This document shows, in pieces, positions 11,546-21,480 of a DNA stretch of 64,000 nt (position 1 is its first letter; the number at the start of each line of letters is the position of its first letter). The stretch covers positions 3,658,001-3,722,000 of the forward strand of contig OX637354.1 of the NCBI GenBank assembly GCA_951799405.1. Reading direction: 5' to 3'. Both the position numbers and the translations under genes were made by a program. The stretch comes from Agapetus fuscipes (Eukaryota > Arthropoda > Insecta > Trichoptera > Glossosomatidae). The notes beneath the pieces were generated by a model, which was not told the DNA's origin, did not search any database, and worked only from the letters and a program-made list of their open reading frames with translations.

Positions 11546-11778
11546 ATATCTTCGCAGCTTAGATTATAGATTATTGATATATAGTTCTAGAAATTTAAAA
11601 TGTCACCTTGTTTTTTGGATTAGCCTCGTATGATTGCGCCAGTTTTTTTCTCGGTTTTTCTTCGCTAGTGCGGGTGGACCAAATAAACATCAGTCAATCA
11701 AAATAAATGTATCAAGATGTCCATAATTTATGGAGTTACGAGTTGTCAGTCTAAACAGCTATCTCTAGTGCCTATTCC

Positions 11779-11990
11779 ATAATCTAAGTTGCAAAGATAT
11801 CGCCACCTTAGAGGTAAAACTGAATAAGTGCTGATTAACTGATTAGAGAAATCGTGGATCAAACATTTTATTGGGAGTACCTAAGCTAATAATTGTAGAA
11901 ATTCTGAACCTCAAATGAACTTAGAAGTCCGCAACTCTTGCCTCTTTTTCCTGAAATAGGGGTAGCATTGGCGAAATTAAACTATTTTTT
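11779..11990 (-). repeat. REP-V interrupted by a MITE-3 fragment
   Basis: The REP-V tail complement AATCTAAGTTGCAAAGATAT (11780-11799) leads into MITE-3 sequence (CGCCACCTTAGAGGTAAAAC to about 11900). REP-V then resumes at CTCAAATGAACTTAGAAG and ends near 11985. Confidence 0.65.
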
Positions 11991-12552
11991 AGTTGAATTC
12001 TTGTAATGTAAATCGTTTTATTTTTTGCAATTTTTTTAATTTATTTATGAATTTTCGACTGTATAAAAAATGCAATATTTTTGGTACAAACTATTATTAA
12101 AAATGCATCATGTTTGTAAATACTAAATACTAATTTTTTAATCTTTCCCATGTACCTAATTCCATAAATATATAATTAAAAAAAAAATCTTTTTTATTTA
12201 GATTTTCTAAATAAAAAATATTCAATCGACAACTTTTTCGTTTTCATTATATAAGTCAGGGACGTGCATAGCATTTCAAACCTGGGTAGGCAACAATATT
12301 GAATTTCATTGGTTTTAGATCAAGCATTTATTTATACAAAAAAATTTAAGCTATCAAAAATTCAATAGTTACTTAGGCCCGGTACTTTAAGCTGCAGACG
12401 ATTAAATTTTTAAATATATTGCAGATTCAAAATTCCAGTGTCTGATCTTCAGTTTTAGTTAACTAATAGGTAAACCGAATACACTCGCAGAGACAAACCC
12501 CGCCCCAGATCTTATAAATTGTCCCCTTAGTGCTTGTTTGTTTTATGTCCGT
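11991..12552. other. AT-rich, nothing recognised
   Basis: No gene and no repeat family of this window is seen. Confidence 0.45.
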
Positions 12553-12722
12553 CAGAGGTAATTCCACATGAGCAATGTTTGTATGTGTACTGGACCAATG
12601 TGTGTTTTATGAAAACTTGAAATTAATTTAAAAATATTTTTAAAAAACTCTCACATTATAGTGTTTAACGTTTTCTTCTTAGCTCAGATTGTGATTCTTA
12701 AGACAACTTCATTGAAATGTCA
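12553..12722 (+). repeat. MITE-1, decayed copy
   Basis: Keeps CATGAGCAATGTTTG, TGTGTACTGGACCAATGTG, ACTCTCACATTAT and TTAGCTCAGATTGTG, but both TIRs are lost or unrecognisable. Confidence 0.6.
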
Positions 12723-12762
12723 TCTTTTAATCCAACGGTAGAGCAAGCAATAAGGGAACAAA

Positions 12763-12960
12763 ATGATTACAACACCATTGAAAAGCTTTAAAACAGCTGG
12801 TCATATAACTTTATTGTATAACATCTATCAAGCTGGAAAACGACACAAAAAATGTTCCGTTCGCAATTTTCATATATCCTTACAACAAAAACAAACAGCT
12901 GCTGTAAGTAAAGACGATGCCATCTTGAAAATAGTACGAAGTATTAACTGGCAAAATTCA
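12763..12960 (+). CDS. Putative first coding exon, mitochondrial presequence-like
   Basis: An ATG at 12763 opens a 66-codon stretch ending NWQNS, then TCA|GTGAGT, a strong splice donor at 12961. The peptide is basic, lacks acidic residues for about 50 positions and contains RNFHISLQQK. This fits the R-10 motif (R, then F two residues on, then S) cleaved by mitochondrial processing and intermediate peptidases. After it comes TAAVSKDDAILKIVRSINW, which reads like ordinary protein, but I do not recognise the family. No later exon was found downstream, and the position directly after a decayed MITE weakens the case. It could be a retained exon of a host gene or chance. Confidence 0.3.
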
Positions 12961-13075
12961 GTGAGTTCAATAAAAACTAAATTTGCATTGTATGTAGGTT
13001 ACTTTGCTAAACTTGAAAATAACGTGCATTACTAAGTTTGAAGTTAAAAATCATTTCATATCACAGTAAAACAGT

Positions 13076-13300
13076 CGTCGGTGTTATGGCCGAGGCGTCC
13101 AAGTGGGCTGATCGTTCTAGCGTGTTTGGAATGGAATAACGTTGGTTCGATCCCCGCTTGGGTAATTATTATTAATTAATAATTCGTTAAAATAAACCTT
13201 AATGAATTATTAATGGATGATATTAATACCTGCTTCTGGTCAGGCAGTCAATCAATTCAGTCAGTCAATTGCATTCCTCTTCACAAATCTATTACAAAAA
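13076..13300 (+). repeat. SINE-C with class II tRNA-like head
   Basis: The head has GTGTTATGGCCGAGGCG (A box) and GGTTCGATCCCCGC (B box), resembling Leu/Ser-type tRNAs. The body has CTGGTCAGGCAG and ATTGCATTCCTCTTCACAAA, then a poly(A)-like end. Confidence 0.7.
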
Positions 13301-13631
13301 AAACTTATTTTGTATTTTTTTTTTAGCACGGCATCAACTTTTAGCCTGTGTTGAGATTACGTCACTGTACCTTTATAATTAGTATCAAGTATCCTAAAAA
13401 TTGTAAAAAAACCTTTCTGTAAAAATTGTAAAAAATCACCTTCATACATGTATTGTACAAAAATATATTGTAAACTAAAATATAAAAAGTGCACAACTTT
13501 TGTTACGAAATTAATAATTAAATTTTAATTACCTCATGACTTATTTTTTTTATTAAAAGGTTTATTAATTTCGACTTATTGCTTTTTTAAATAAAATTAT
13601 TAACAAAAATTATAATACTGAAACATTGTAA
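13301..13631. other. AT-rich, nothing recognised
   Basis: Low-complexity AT-rich sequence between SINE-C and SINE-A. Confidence 0.45.
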
Positions 13632-13855
13632 AAAAAGTTACTAAGCTACACATATAGTGTACCTTTTTGCAGCGTTTTCCCATAAGGAGTCGCATGTGGC
13701 AAGTGAAACCTTTTTATTTTTACAGGTAAGGGGGCCGGCCTTGCGTCAACCCCCTCAGTTGAAGTTCGGATTATCCCGGCGTTCGAGGACGGCTGGTATT
13801 AATTTCTTGTGAAGGCTGAGTAAACCTTGCCGGTATTTTATTTTAGGTGTTTTTT
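13632..13855 (-). repeat. SINE-A, head missing
   Basis: Runs from the 3' end (CTAAGCTACACATATAGTG on the + strand) through GGGGGCCGGCCTTGCG to CCTTGCCGGTATTTTATTTT. The tRNA-like head is absent, as expected of a 5'-truncated minus-strand copy. Confidence 0.8.
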
Positions 13856-14606
13856 GCTTTAATTTTAAATTATACTTATAAGCATTTTTTTTACAAACAA
13901 TGTCAATAAAATCCTAGTATCTATATTTATTTAAAAACTGTACATAGGTATTTAAAATTGTTCAGCAAAAAACTACATTTTCTTTGTATTTTATAACAAT
14001 TATCTACAAAAATTGTTCAAAGAATAGAATTATTGATTATTATTTGACATAGCAATAATGTTATGGAGTCATGCAAAAAAAATCGTAGCGGGTTTTAACT
14101 CGTAAATGTTCGATTTTGAGTGTTAAAAACGACCATCTACATTATTTAAACTACAAACTTCGAAATCTTTCCAAAATGTTGGCAGCATTGAAATTCATGC
14201 CTGTGCGAATGCTGTGCGCACAAGTGTTTATGACCTATAATTATTGTGTGTTTTTTGCTGAACATTGGAGATATTATACCTGCCTACCTATTATTTATAG
14301 AAAAAAATAGAAGTACCTACTAAGTGTATAAATTTAAATAATTATCATAGTTGTAAGTTTCTAGCTGACAGATTATTAATAATAGAAAAAAACCTATTTA
14401 TTTAGACATTAGGAGAAATCAATAGAAACGAATTAGCGTGTAGGTAGCTGCAATATTTACTTATCTTGATTGTAAGTAATTTTAATTAAAATTAAAATAA
14501 ATTATAATTTAAATAAAACGAAAAAAAAAAGAATGACGATGAGGCTGAGAATAAAATGAAAAATTTGAAAATATCTAATGTTTTTTTTTTTTAAATAAAT
14601 TGATAC
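13856..14606. other. AT-rich, nothing recognised
   Basis: Only short frames are present, with no repeat family recognised. Confidence 0.45.
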
Positions 14607-14870
14607 CTTAAAGGCAAAACTGAATAAGTGCCATATGAAACTAACATGGGTTTCTCAGATAAATGCATCTTTTTTACTCTTTTCTACGAGATAAAACACT
14701 AAAAAATTGTGAAAATCCTGTAGTTTAGAAGTTTTTTTATGAGCACTTCCTTATAATGAGTTTACTTACTAGCAGAAGTTGCACCCAGTAAAAGGTTAAA
14801 CCCACGATTTTACGAATCTGTGAATCAGCGCTTATTCGGTTTAACCTTTCGGGTGGCGATGTATATTTGT
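14607..14870. mobile_element. MITE-3, near full length
   Basis: One end reads ACCTTAAAGGCAAAACTGAA and the other TTCGGTTTAACCTTTCGGGTGG, forming imperfect TIRs. Internal blocks are AACATGGGTTTCTCAGATAA, AAAATCCTGTAGTTTAGAAG and CACGATTTTACGAATC. Confidence 0.75.
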
Positions 14871-15047
14871 CAATTGTTTTTCTCTCCCTATTTTCAGGTA
14901 ATGTCAATGCTTATAAAAACATATAAAAAGCATGAAAAATATGGCTTATGAATGACAGGTGCGAGATGACAGATTAACATGATCCATATTAGAACACTGT
15001 ACCTACATGAAGAGATCAGCTGTTTATACGACACCATCTATTTTTTT

Positions 15048-15346
15048 TAAGGAATCCTGTGCGGGAGACCCCTAGATTCTAGGGGTCTATGACACTTGTT
15101 GTAGTGCCGCAGAGGTGTACGAGCTTGGTCGTCGCTACAAAGCGCCAATACTCAAGCAAGACCCATTTGCTGTAAGGCTGGATGGACCTTTGGTGACCGG
15201 TCATTGGTAAAGGTTTATGAATTTTTCAACCCAGCGAAGAGCAAATTTGAAAATATAAATGGTATATTTTTTGTGCTCCGCCGGGATTCGAGCCCGCAAT
15301 CTTCCCATTCAGAGTCCGTGCTGTTACCACTGAGCTACGGACCGGT
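15048..15346 (-). repeat. SINE-B, long-tail variant, full length
   Basis: On the minus strand the head reads CCGGTCCGTAGCTCAGTGG, with B box GGGCTCGAATCCCGG. The end has the CCTAGAATCTAGGGGTCTCC block and TTAAAAAAAATAG. Confidence 0.8.
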
Positions 15347-15362
15347 ATTTTCTTGCTTTAAT

Positions 15363-15608
15363 AATCTATAATAATAATCTATAATCTAAGTTGCAAGGAT
15401 ATATTCATTTAAAGCTCTCAGATGTATGCCCACAAACCAACACGTGTAGTTCGCGCTTACAAATGCTGAATGCGTACTTACAAATAAAATCCAAACCGCA
15501 AATGAACATAAGCCCCACAACTTTTGCCGACCTTCCCTGAAACAGGGGTGAAATTGGCAAAGTGAACCATTTTTTACAGTATGGGTGGTCAGCCTCATAC
15601 CAACCTAA
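15363..15608 (-). repeat. REP-V, full length
   Basis: The tail complement ATCTATAATCTAAGTTGCAA lies at the left and ACCAACCTAAT at the right. It is very close to the copies at 21.07 and 34.75 kb. Confidence 0.85.
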
Positions 15609-15639
15609 TACCTTCAAATATACGACATGATCTACTGAC

Positions 15640-15800
15640 GCCCGTTTAGTTTGCAGACCGGAGAGACGTAGTGGTAGCAGGCCGGAGTATAGGACTGAAT
15701 GAGGAAGATGTTGGATAGACAGCGCTGGCTGCGGTTAATCAAAGAGGCCAAAACCCATCTCAGGTGTTACGTCTGTGCCAGTGATGATGATGACAAACCG
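15640..15800 (+). mobile_element. Possible non-LTR 3' end
   Basis: The frame reads MLDRQRWLRLIKEAKTH, then a GATGATGATGA tract. D..RW..LI..A near a trinucleotide tail is common at LINE C-termini. Short and uncertain. Confidence 0.35.
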
Positions 15801-15811
15801 TAGCCTAAGTG

Positions 15812-15965
15812 CTTGTTGGTGTTATGTCCATGAGATGTAATTTCACATAAACAATGTTTGTATGTGTACTGGACAAATATGCCTCATGAATGCAGGAAAT
15901 TGATTAAAAAAATATTTATTACAACTCTCGCAATATCATGTTTTACTTGTTTTTTTCTTAGATCA
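15812..15965 (+). repeat. MITE-1, decayed copy
   Basis: Keeps CAATGTTTGTATGTGTACTG and the AACTCTCGCAATATC relic. The TIRs are not preserved. Confidence 0.5.
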
Positions 15966-15969
15966 ATGC

Positions 15970-16292
15970 AACGAAACGCAACTGAGCCACACATATAGTG
16001 TAACTTCTAGCCGCGTTATCCCCGAAGGGGTCGTATTTGGCGAGTTGAACCTATTTATTTTTGCAGGTAAGGGGCCGGCCTTACGCCAACCACTTCAGTT
16101 GAAGTGGGGGTTTCCCAGCTCCCGAGAGGGCTGATACTCATTTCTTGTGAAGGCTGATTAAACATTGCCGGTATTTTATTTTGGGGTTTGAAATATAAAC
16201 ACCGAAATGGGAAATCATTTCTGACACCCTCGGTGGGATTCGAGCCCTAGCTCTCGGCATAGAATGCAACCGACTGAGCTATCGACCGGAAG
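15970..16292 (-). repeat. SINE-A, full length
   Basis: All blocks are present, from the 3' end (AACGCAACTGAGCCACACAT on +) to the head complement ACCGACTGAGCTATCGACCGG. Confidence 0.85.
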
Positions 16293-16373
16293 GATCAGAT
16301 CGTGTAAGACAATTTCATTTAAAGGTCATCTTTAATTCAAATGGTGGATAAGCCAAATAAAGACTGAGGGGAT

Positions 16374-16545
16374 GAAACGCAAAACGCAACTAAACTGTAC
16401 ATCTAGAGCAGATTCTTATCAATAATTTCCGGAACCAGATTATTTTCAAAAGGAAAAAGACCGACCTTACCCATCTCCAGAGGGAACTGGTTCAGTTTTC
16501 TTTTAAAAAGTGTGTAGTTACACCTTGCCGGTATTTTTTATAATG
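16374..16545 (-). repeat. Diverged SINE-A relative
   Basis: Starts with AACGCAACTAAACTGTACATC and ends CACCTTGCCGGTATTTT, but the middle is only loosely like SINE-A. It may be an older subfamily. Confidence 0.5.
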
Positions 16546-16875
16546 CACTTTTATGCACTACTCTCTCTTTAAGTGTATTTTGGTCCATTGAGCGTTGCAT
16601 TTCCTTGCAAAAGATTTCATCCGAGGGGACACCAGGGTGAGAAGTGCCGCAGGACAAGTTGTGAAGTGTTTGACTACCCTTAGGGTGCATTACAGAAGTG
16701 GGGGAGGGGAGGGTGGCACTCCCCGAGGGGATTTTTAATTTAAAATTCCGCAATCGATCCCAGCACCCTAATCAAGTAGACTCTCGATTCAAATACAGGG
16801 TGGCTACAAATATGATTCACAGAAATATACCTCGAATCGATTCCAGCAGCAATGCTTTTTTTGGCCTCAATCGAC
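16546..16875. other. Nothing recognised
   Basis: Includes a G-rich tract near 16698-16720 (GTGGGGGAGGGGAGGG). No gene seen. Confidence 0.4.
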
Positions 16876-16879
16876 TGTT

Positions 16880-17649
16880 CGCTGCCTTAGTTCTTGTTTA
16901 CCGTATACTCTATTGAGAAAATTTTACATGAGCAATGTTTGCATGTGTACTGGACCAATGTGTCTTATAAAAACAAGAATTTTCTTCTCTTCTTCTTTTC
17001 CATTGCCTTGTCTCATCATTTGGGGTCGGCCCTCCTTGTTCGAAGACGCCAAACTTTTCTATCCTGGCTCATCTCCTCTGTCAGGTTTCCCTTTTGCATT
17101 TCTTTTTCAATATTGTCCCGCCATGTTGCCATTGGGCGGCCTCTGCCTCTTGGTCCTGTGGGAATGCTGAGGGCTTTTTGGACAATATGTTCATTATCTC
17201 TTCGCATCACATGGCAGAACCACCGGAATTGGGATTCTCTAATCCTGTCTGTTATTGGGGCAACCTTAAAGCTACCCCTCACGTATTTGTTCCTTATGTG
17301 GTCTAGCCTAGTGACGCCTCCAGCCCACCTCAGCATTCTCATCTCGGCAGAATGGACTTGCCGTTCATGGACGTTTTTGCAAGTCCAGCATTCTGCTCCA
17401 TATAGCATGGCGGGCCTTACTGCCGTCTTGTAGACCTTGCCCTTAGTCTTGATAGGAATCCTTTGGTCACACAAGACACCTGACAGAGATCAAAATTTAT
17501 TTTAAAAATATTTAAAAGAACTCTCACATTATCGAGTTTTACGTATTTTCTTAGCTCAGATTGTGTCGAATTTGATTCATAAGACAACTGCATGAAAAAG
17601 TCATATTTGACAAGATTGGCGTATACGGTAAACAAGAACTGGGGGAGCG
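16880..17649. mobile_element. MITE-1 copy 1, split by an RTE-like fragment
   Basis: TIRs CGCTGCCTTAGTTCTTG and its partner CAAGAACTGGGGGAGCG are flanked by TGTT on both sides (16876-16879 and 17650-17653). The middle, normally joined at ACAAGAAATTTATTT, is broken by the insert at about 16983-17480. Confidence 0.85.
16983..17480 (-). mobile_element. RTE-like non-LTR retrotransposon C-terminal fragment
   Basis: The minus frame 17474-17016 contains VYKTAVRPAMLYGAECW, EMRMLRWAGGVTRLDHIRN and FRWFCHVMRRD, then GRPMATWRDNI. This is the post-polymerase region typical of RTE/BovB-type elements. The catalytic YADD region is not included. On the minus strand the 3' end is GAAGAAGAGAAGAAAA, consistent with a simple-repeat tail, and an AATTT-like duplication flanks it in the host MITE-1. 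Confidence 0.8.
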
Positions 17650-17833
17650 TGTTGTGTTCAAAATTGCTCTCGCATTCTGCAAAATCAAACACTTTTGTAC
17701 TTAAATTACAAATGATTTTTAAGGCCTTTTTTGATGTCCTCTCTTTTGATTGACACTCGGACGTCCGAGGAAACTGTGCGCAGAGTAATTCTATCAAGGT
17801 TTGTGAGCCGGATTAAGTAAGCAAGACTTGGTA

Positions 17834-18622
17834 ACAAAAACGCAACTAAGCTACACGTATAGTGTAACTTCTTGCCTGTCTGAGTTTTATTCAAACGGGC
17901 CTATTCTTAGACATTTTAGTCGTTGGTTGAGCCCACGCTTTGCCAAACTAATGATGCCTGGGCTGGAAATCTCATCACCACGGTCATTCTTATATACCGA
18001 GTTTTGGTAATATTTGTATGAAGACTATTCAGCTGTTCACTTGCGGCCATCTTGGATTGACAGCAAATGCATCATTATAAATGTTTGTAGGTTTTCACGG
18101 CCGGATCCAGATGCTTAATTTTTTGGTTCCGGGTTTTGGGTCCGAGAAGTGAGCAGAGCTCCGAAGAGACACCCACAGAGGAGACGAAACGTCAGCTGAA
18201 AGTCTTCAAGAAGTATCAAGGAAGAAGAAAAAGAAGCAAAAATATGGACCACGGTCAAAACCCGGAACCAAAAAATCAAGCGAATGCATCATTAGTTTGT
18301 CAAAACGTGGGCTCAACGGACGACTAAAATCCCTAAGAATAGCACCGAAAGGGGTTTGCATGTGTTTTTGTGATTTCGGGACCTATTTATTTTACGGGTA
18401 GGTACCTAAGGGTTAACCACTTCAGTTGAAGTGGGGATTTTTCATCTCCGGAGGGAGCTGGTTCTCATTTCTTGTGAAGGCTGAGCGCACTTTGTTGGTT
18501 GCTATTTTGGTTTTGAAATAAGTACCGAAACGGGAAATCATTTCCGACACCCGCGGTGGGGATCGAACCCTTGCTCTTGGCGTGGAATGCAAGCATTCTA
18601 CCAACTGAGCCATCTAGCGAAC
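17834..18622 (-). repeat. SINE-A split by a TIR element
   Basis: The 3' end (17834-17881, through CTTCTTGCCTG) is separated from the rest (from CCGAAAGGGGTTTGCATG at 18344 to the head near 18622) by the element at 17901-18342. The head complement reads ACCAACTGAGCCATCTAGCG. Confidence 0.8.
17901..18342. mobile_element. Non-autonomous DNA element with ~57-bp TIRs
   Basis: The left end CTATTCTTAGACATTTTAG and the right end, inverse CTATTCTTAGGGATTTTAG, continue as near-identical inverted copies (GTTGAGCCCACG, AAACTAATGATGC) for about 57 bp. Inside is a second hairpin: TTTTTTGGTTCCGGGTTTT at 18117-18135 and its complement at about 18260-18280. There is also a weak CCGAAGAGACACCC...GAAACGT motif (18159-18192). 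No open frame is recognised. The target duplication is unclear. Confidence 0.75.
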
Positions 18623-19115
18623 TTTTTACGAGCTTGGTTGTCGCTACAGAGCACCAATTCTTAAGCATGAACCAATTGCTATGACGCTCCCCCAATTCTT
18701 GTTTACCGTATACGCCAATCTTGTCAAATATGACTTTTTCATGCAGTTGTCTTAAGAATCAAATTCTATACAATCTGAGCTAAGAAAAACCGTAAAACTC
18801 GATAATGTGAGAGTTCTTTTAAATATTTTTTAAATAAATTTCTTCTTGACACATTGGTACAGTACACATGCAAACATTGCTCATGTAAAATTTTCTCAAT
18901 GGCGTATACGATAAACAAGAACTAAGGCAGCGATGAGGCTGGATAGACCTTCGGTGACCAGTCTTTGGTAAAGATAAAAGGCAATGCATTTTCCAACCCA
19001 CCGAAGATTTTTTTTGAAAATATAAATGGTATATTTTTTTGTGCTCTGCCGGGATTCGGACCAACGATCTTCTATTTACGAGTCCGAAGCGTTACCACTA
19101 GACTACGGACCGGTC
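18617..19115 (-). repeat. SINE-B split by MITE-1
   Basis: The 3' part is 18617-18680 (ACGAGCTTGGTTGTCGCTAC). The body resumes at GAGGCTGGATAGACC (18936) and reaches the head complement CCACTAGACTACGGACCGG near 19112. Confidence 0.8.
18685..18932. mobile_element. MITE-1 copy 2 (248 bp)
   Basis: CGCTCCCCCAATTCTTG on the left pairs with CAAGAACTAAGGCAGCG on the right. ATGA is duplicated at 18681-18684 and 18933-18936. It is inserted in SINE-B. Confidence 0.9.
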
Positions 19116-19607
19116 AGAATTAAGAATATGAGTTGTGGACCACCGTGTTCTATAGTCTGACTGCCGCGCCGGTCTCCGCTTTTGCAGTAGTCTGTATGCG
19201 ACATTAGTTCTGCAGCGAATCGCGATGAACTTTATTGAAATAAAAAAATAGTTGAAATTCCCGATCTCCCCCAAGGATCCCCATTAAAATAAACTCCTGG
19301 GATGGTAGCCTACATCAGGGGAGGAGTACAGTATCTTACTGCAGTAGAACCTCGATTATCTGAGCTATCGTGCACCAAGATCACCTTGAATAATCAAAAG
19401 CTTTGATAGCACTTAAAAACGTAAGTAGATTTTGTAGGGTTTGTGTATACACACAGTGAAAATTCATTTTATTTAAAAAAAAATCATTATCAAGAGTCTT
19501 ACTCTTGATAATGACCTGAATATTGAAGGTCGAAAGTACTTGAGGTAGAAAATATTATTGTGAAAATAAAACTACGTTTTTGAAAAAACATTTTTTTTTT
19601 AAATAAA

Positions 19608-19930
19608 ACGTAACTAAGCTAGGCGTGTAAATTCTTGCCGCGTTCTCTCCGAAAGGGTTGCATGTGGCGAGTGAACCTATTTATTTTTGCATGTAAGGTG
19701 GTCAGCCTAACGCCAATCACTTAAGTTGAAGTGAGAGCTTCCCAGCTCCCGAGGTGGCTGGTTCTCATTTTTTATGAAGGCTTAGTTAACCTTGCCGGTA
19801 TTTTTATTTTGAGTTTGAAATAAACACCGACCCGGGAAATCATTTGAAAACACCCTCGCCTCGGTGGGATTCGAACCCGAGCTCTCGACATGTAATGCAA
19901 GTACTCCTGTATCAAAGACCATCAGCCACT
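19608..19930 (-). repeat. SINE-A inside pogo-like element
   Basis: Nearly full length, from AACGTAACTAAGCTAGGCG to the head complement. The head (GTAATGCAAGTACTCC) is diverged. Confidence 0.75.
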
Positions 19931-20224
19931 AAAAGGCTCATCCAGCCTTTTATTTATTTATTTATTTAATATGAAGACGCCAACAGAACAAAAGAGTTGC
20001 ACATACACAAAACACATAATACAAACACATAAGTATCTCCAATGCTCCAATAATAGGAATCTATCGCATATACATTTTAACTATTCGAATATTTTCTCAA
20101 CAATCACTGACATTAGATACTTACTATTAAACGTCAATGTCAATAAAAGAATTAAAGCAGTGTTGTCAGTACTGAAAAAAGTGTTGGTACGTAGGAAGTA
20201 GGTAGGTACTGTAGTGTGTACAAT

Positions 20225-20363
20225 ACAAAGCCTTACAATCACTACTGGGTCTTGCTCGAAAATTGGCGCTTTCTACATTGACGACCAAACTCGCAGAGGG
20301 CTGTTGAGGAGTGATACACACAAAAACAGCGCTCACCTAAGAAATCATACTAATATTATATTT
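20225..20363 (+). repeat. SINE-B 3' part
   Basis: From GCCTTACAATCACTACTGGG through GACGACCAAACTCGCAGAGG to AATCATACTAATATTATA. The head is missing. Confidence 0.75.
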
Positions 20364-20431
20364 CTTCTGAAATGTATTTGCCTATACCTACCCTATGCAA
20401 GCGAGCTCGGATAATCGAGGTTGCACTGTAT

Positions 20432-20840
20432 GGGGGGGCGGTTGGAGCATTATTGGCCTGCTGGGCGGAGAGCCGAGACAAATCTGCAATATGCCCCATG
20501 GAGGGCGCGCCCCTTGCAATCTTACCGCCCCCACGACACAACAAAACAGTTATTTGACACTCTGTAAAATCGTTTAGGGTGATTTCATCCCCGGATTTAA
20601 TTTGAATGTTGTTTTTTTTGGTGTTTCAATAAAAAAATACTCTCGGACAGTTATCTGAGAACGAGAATAGGGGAGGAAAATTAAAAGATTTTAAAGTCGT
20701 CATGGAAATTGGGCTTCCTATGTTGAATAATAATTATTATCTGACTCGGAAACAAGAGAAATCCCTCCGGGTCTTTGAGAATAAAATGCTTCATCGCTTT
20801 TTCCGATCTGTAGGTGCCTGAAGGTGACAGATTTTGTTTC
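20432..20840. other. Nothing recognised
   Basis: A GC-rich part at 20432-20540 is followed by unremarkable sequence. Confidence 0.4.
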
Positions 20841-20844
20841 TTTA

Positions 20845-21062
20845 AAAAAAAAGATTTGTGAAGAAGAATGCAATTCACCAATCTATTCTGCCTGGCGAGA
20901 AACAGGTATAAACATCATCAATTAATAATTCAAAATTGTTTTTTCAAATAGATTTGTGAAGAGGAATGCAATTCACCAATCTATTCTGCATGGCGAGAAA
21001 CAGGTATGAACATCATCAATTAATAACTCATTATGTTTATTTTAATGAATTATTAATTACCC
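20845..21062 (-). repeat. SINE-C 3' end, duplicated
   Basis: Two tandem versions of AGATTTGTGAAGARGAATGC, ending AACATCATCAATTAATAA, lie at about 20848-20940 and 20950-21040. They are followed by AATGAATTATTAATTACCC. Confidence 0.65.
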
Positions 21063-21065
21063 AAT

Positions 21066-21318
21066 TTTCCTTGACTTATAGGTTGGTATGAGGCTGACCA
21101 CCCATACTGTAAAAAATGGTTCACTTTGCCAATGTCACCCCTGTTTCAGGGAAGGTCGGCAAAAGTTGTGGGGCTTATGTTCATTTGAGGTTTGGATTTT
21201 ATTTGTAAGTACACATTCAGCATTTGTAAGCGCGAACTACACTTGTTGGTTTGTGGGCATACATCTGAGAGCTTTAAATGAATATATCCTTGCAACTTAG
21301 ATTATAGATTATTATTAT
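21066..21318 (+). repeat. REP-V, full length, young-looking
   Basis: Starts at TTCCTTGACTTATAGGTTGG. It appears almost identical to 34753-35000 across the whole body and ends ATTATAGATTATTATTAT. Confidence 0.85.
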
Positions 21319-21329
21319 ACAATGACTTA

Positions 21330-21480
21330 TGTTGAACCAGGATCAAAATTATGCTCAAACGACCCAGGCGGGGATCGAACCAACGTTATTCTATTCCAAA
21401 TACGCTAGAAAGATCAGCCCGCTTGGCCCCCTCGGCCATAACACCGACAATGTAGCAACAGATGTAGCAACCCATTGCAG
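21330..21480 (-). repeat. SINE-C head
   Basis: The minus-strand tRNA-like head has GTTATGGCCGAGGGGGCC and B box GGTTCGATCCCCGC, with the start of the body containing GAGCATAATTTTGATCC. Confidence 0.65.

Larger units (their letters stand above)
10831..11580 (+). repeat. REP-V split by two insertions inside mariner
   Basis: The 5' part is 10831-11040, then an L2-like insert (11041-11280), the short stretch CTTAAATGTTAACATAT, then MITE-2 (11299-11545) and the tail ATATCTTCGCAGCTTAGATT. The unsplit copy at 61.43-61.69 kb shows what the uninterrupted sequence was. Confidence 0.8.
10380..11628 (+). mobile_element. mariner DNA transposon remnant with nested insertions
   Basis: Both ends carry inverted repeats: left CGAGGCTTATTCAAAAAG and GAAGGTGACTTTTTAAATT, right AAATTTAAAATGTCACCTTG then GGATTAGCCTCG. 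They are flanked by TA at 10378-10379 and 11629-11630, the mariner target duplication. The frame from 10417 has TVNNLYYQEVMRCLRELIQKK, the transposase block before the second catalytic aspartate. A frameshift later the DNA at 10550-10576 still reads HDDNATAYT, the relic of HDNA.AHT. The rest of the transposase is gone, replaced by SINE-A, REP-V, an L2-like fragment and MITE-2. Confidence 0.85.
19342..20428. mobile_element. pogo/Tigger-like element remnant
   Basis: Left CAGTAGAACCTCGATTATC and right GATAATCGAGGTTGCACTG are inverted repeats of the type seen in pogo/Tigger elements, with TA after the right end. The left-hand TA is not preserved. The interior lacks a transposase and holds SINE-A and SINE-B. 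Confidence 0.65.
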
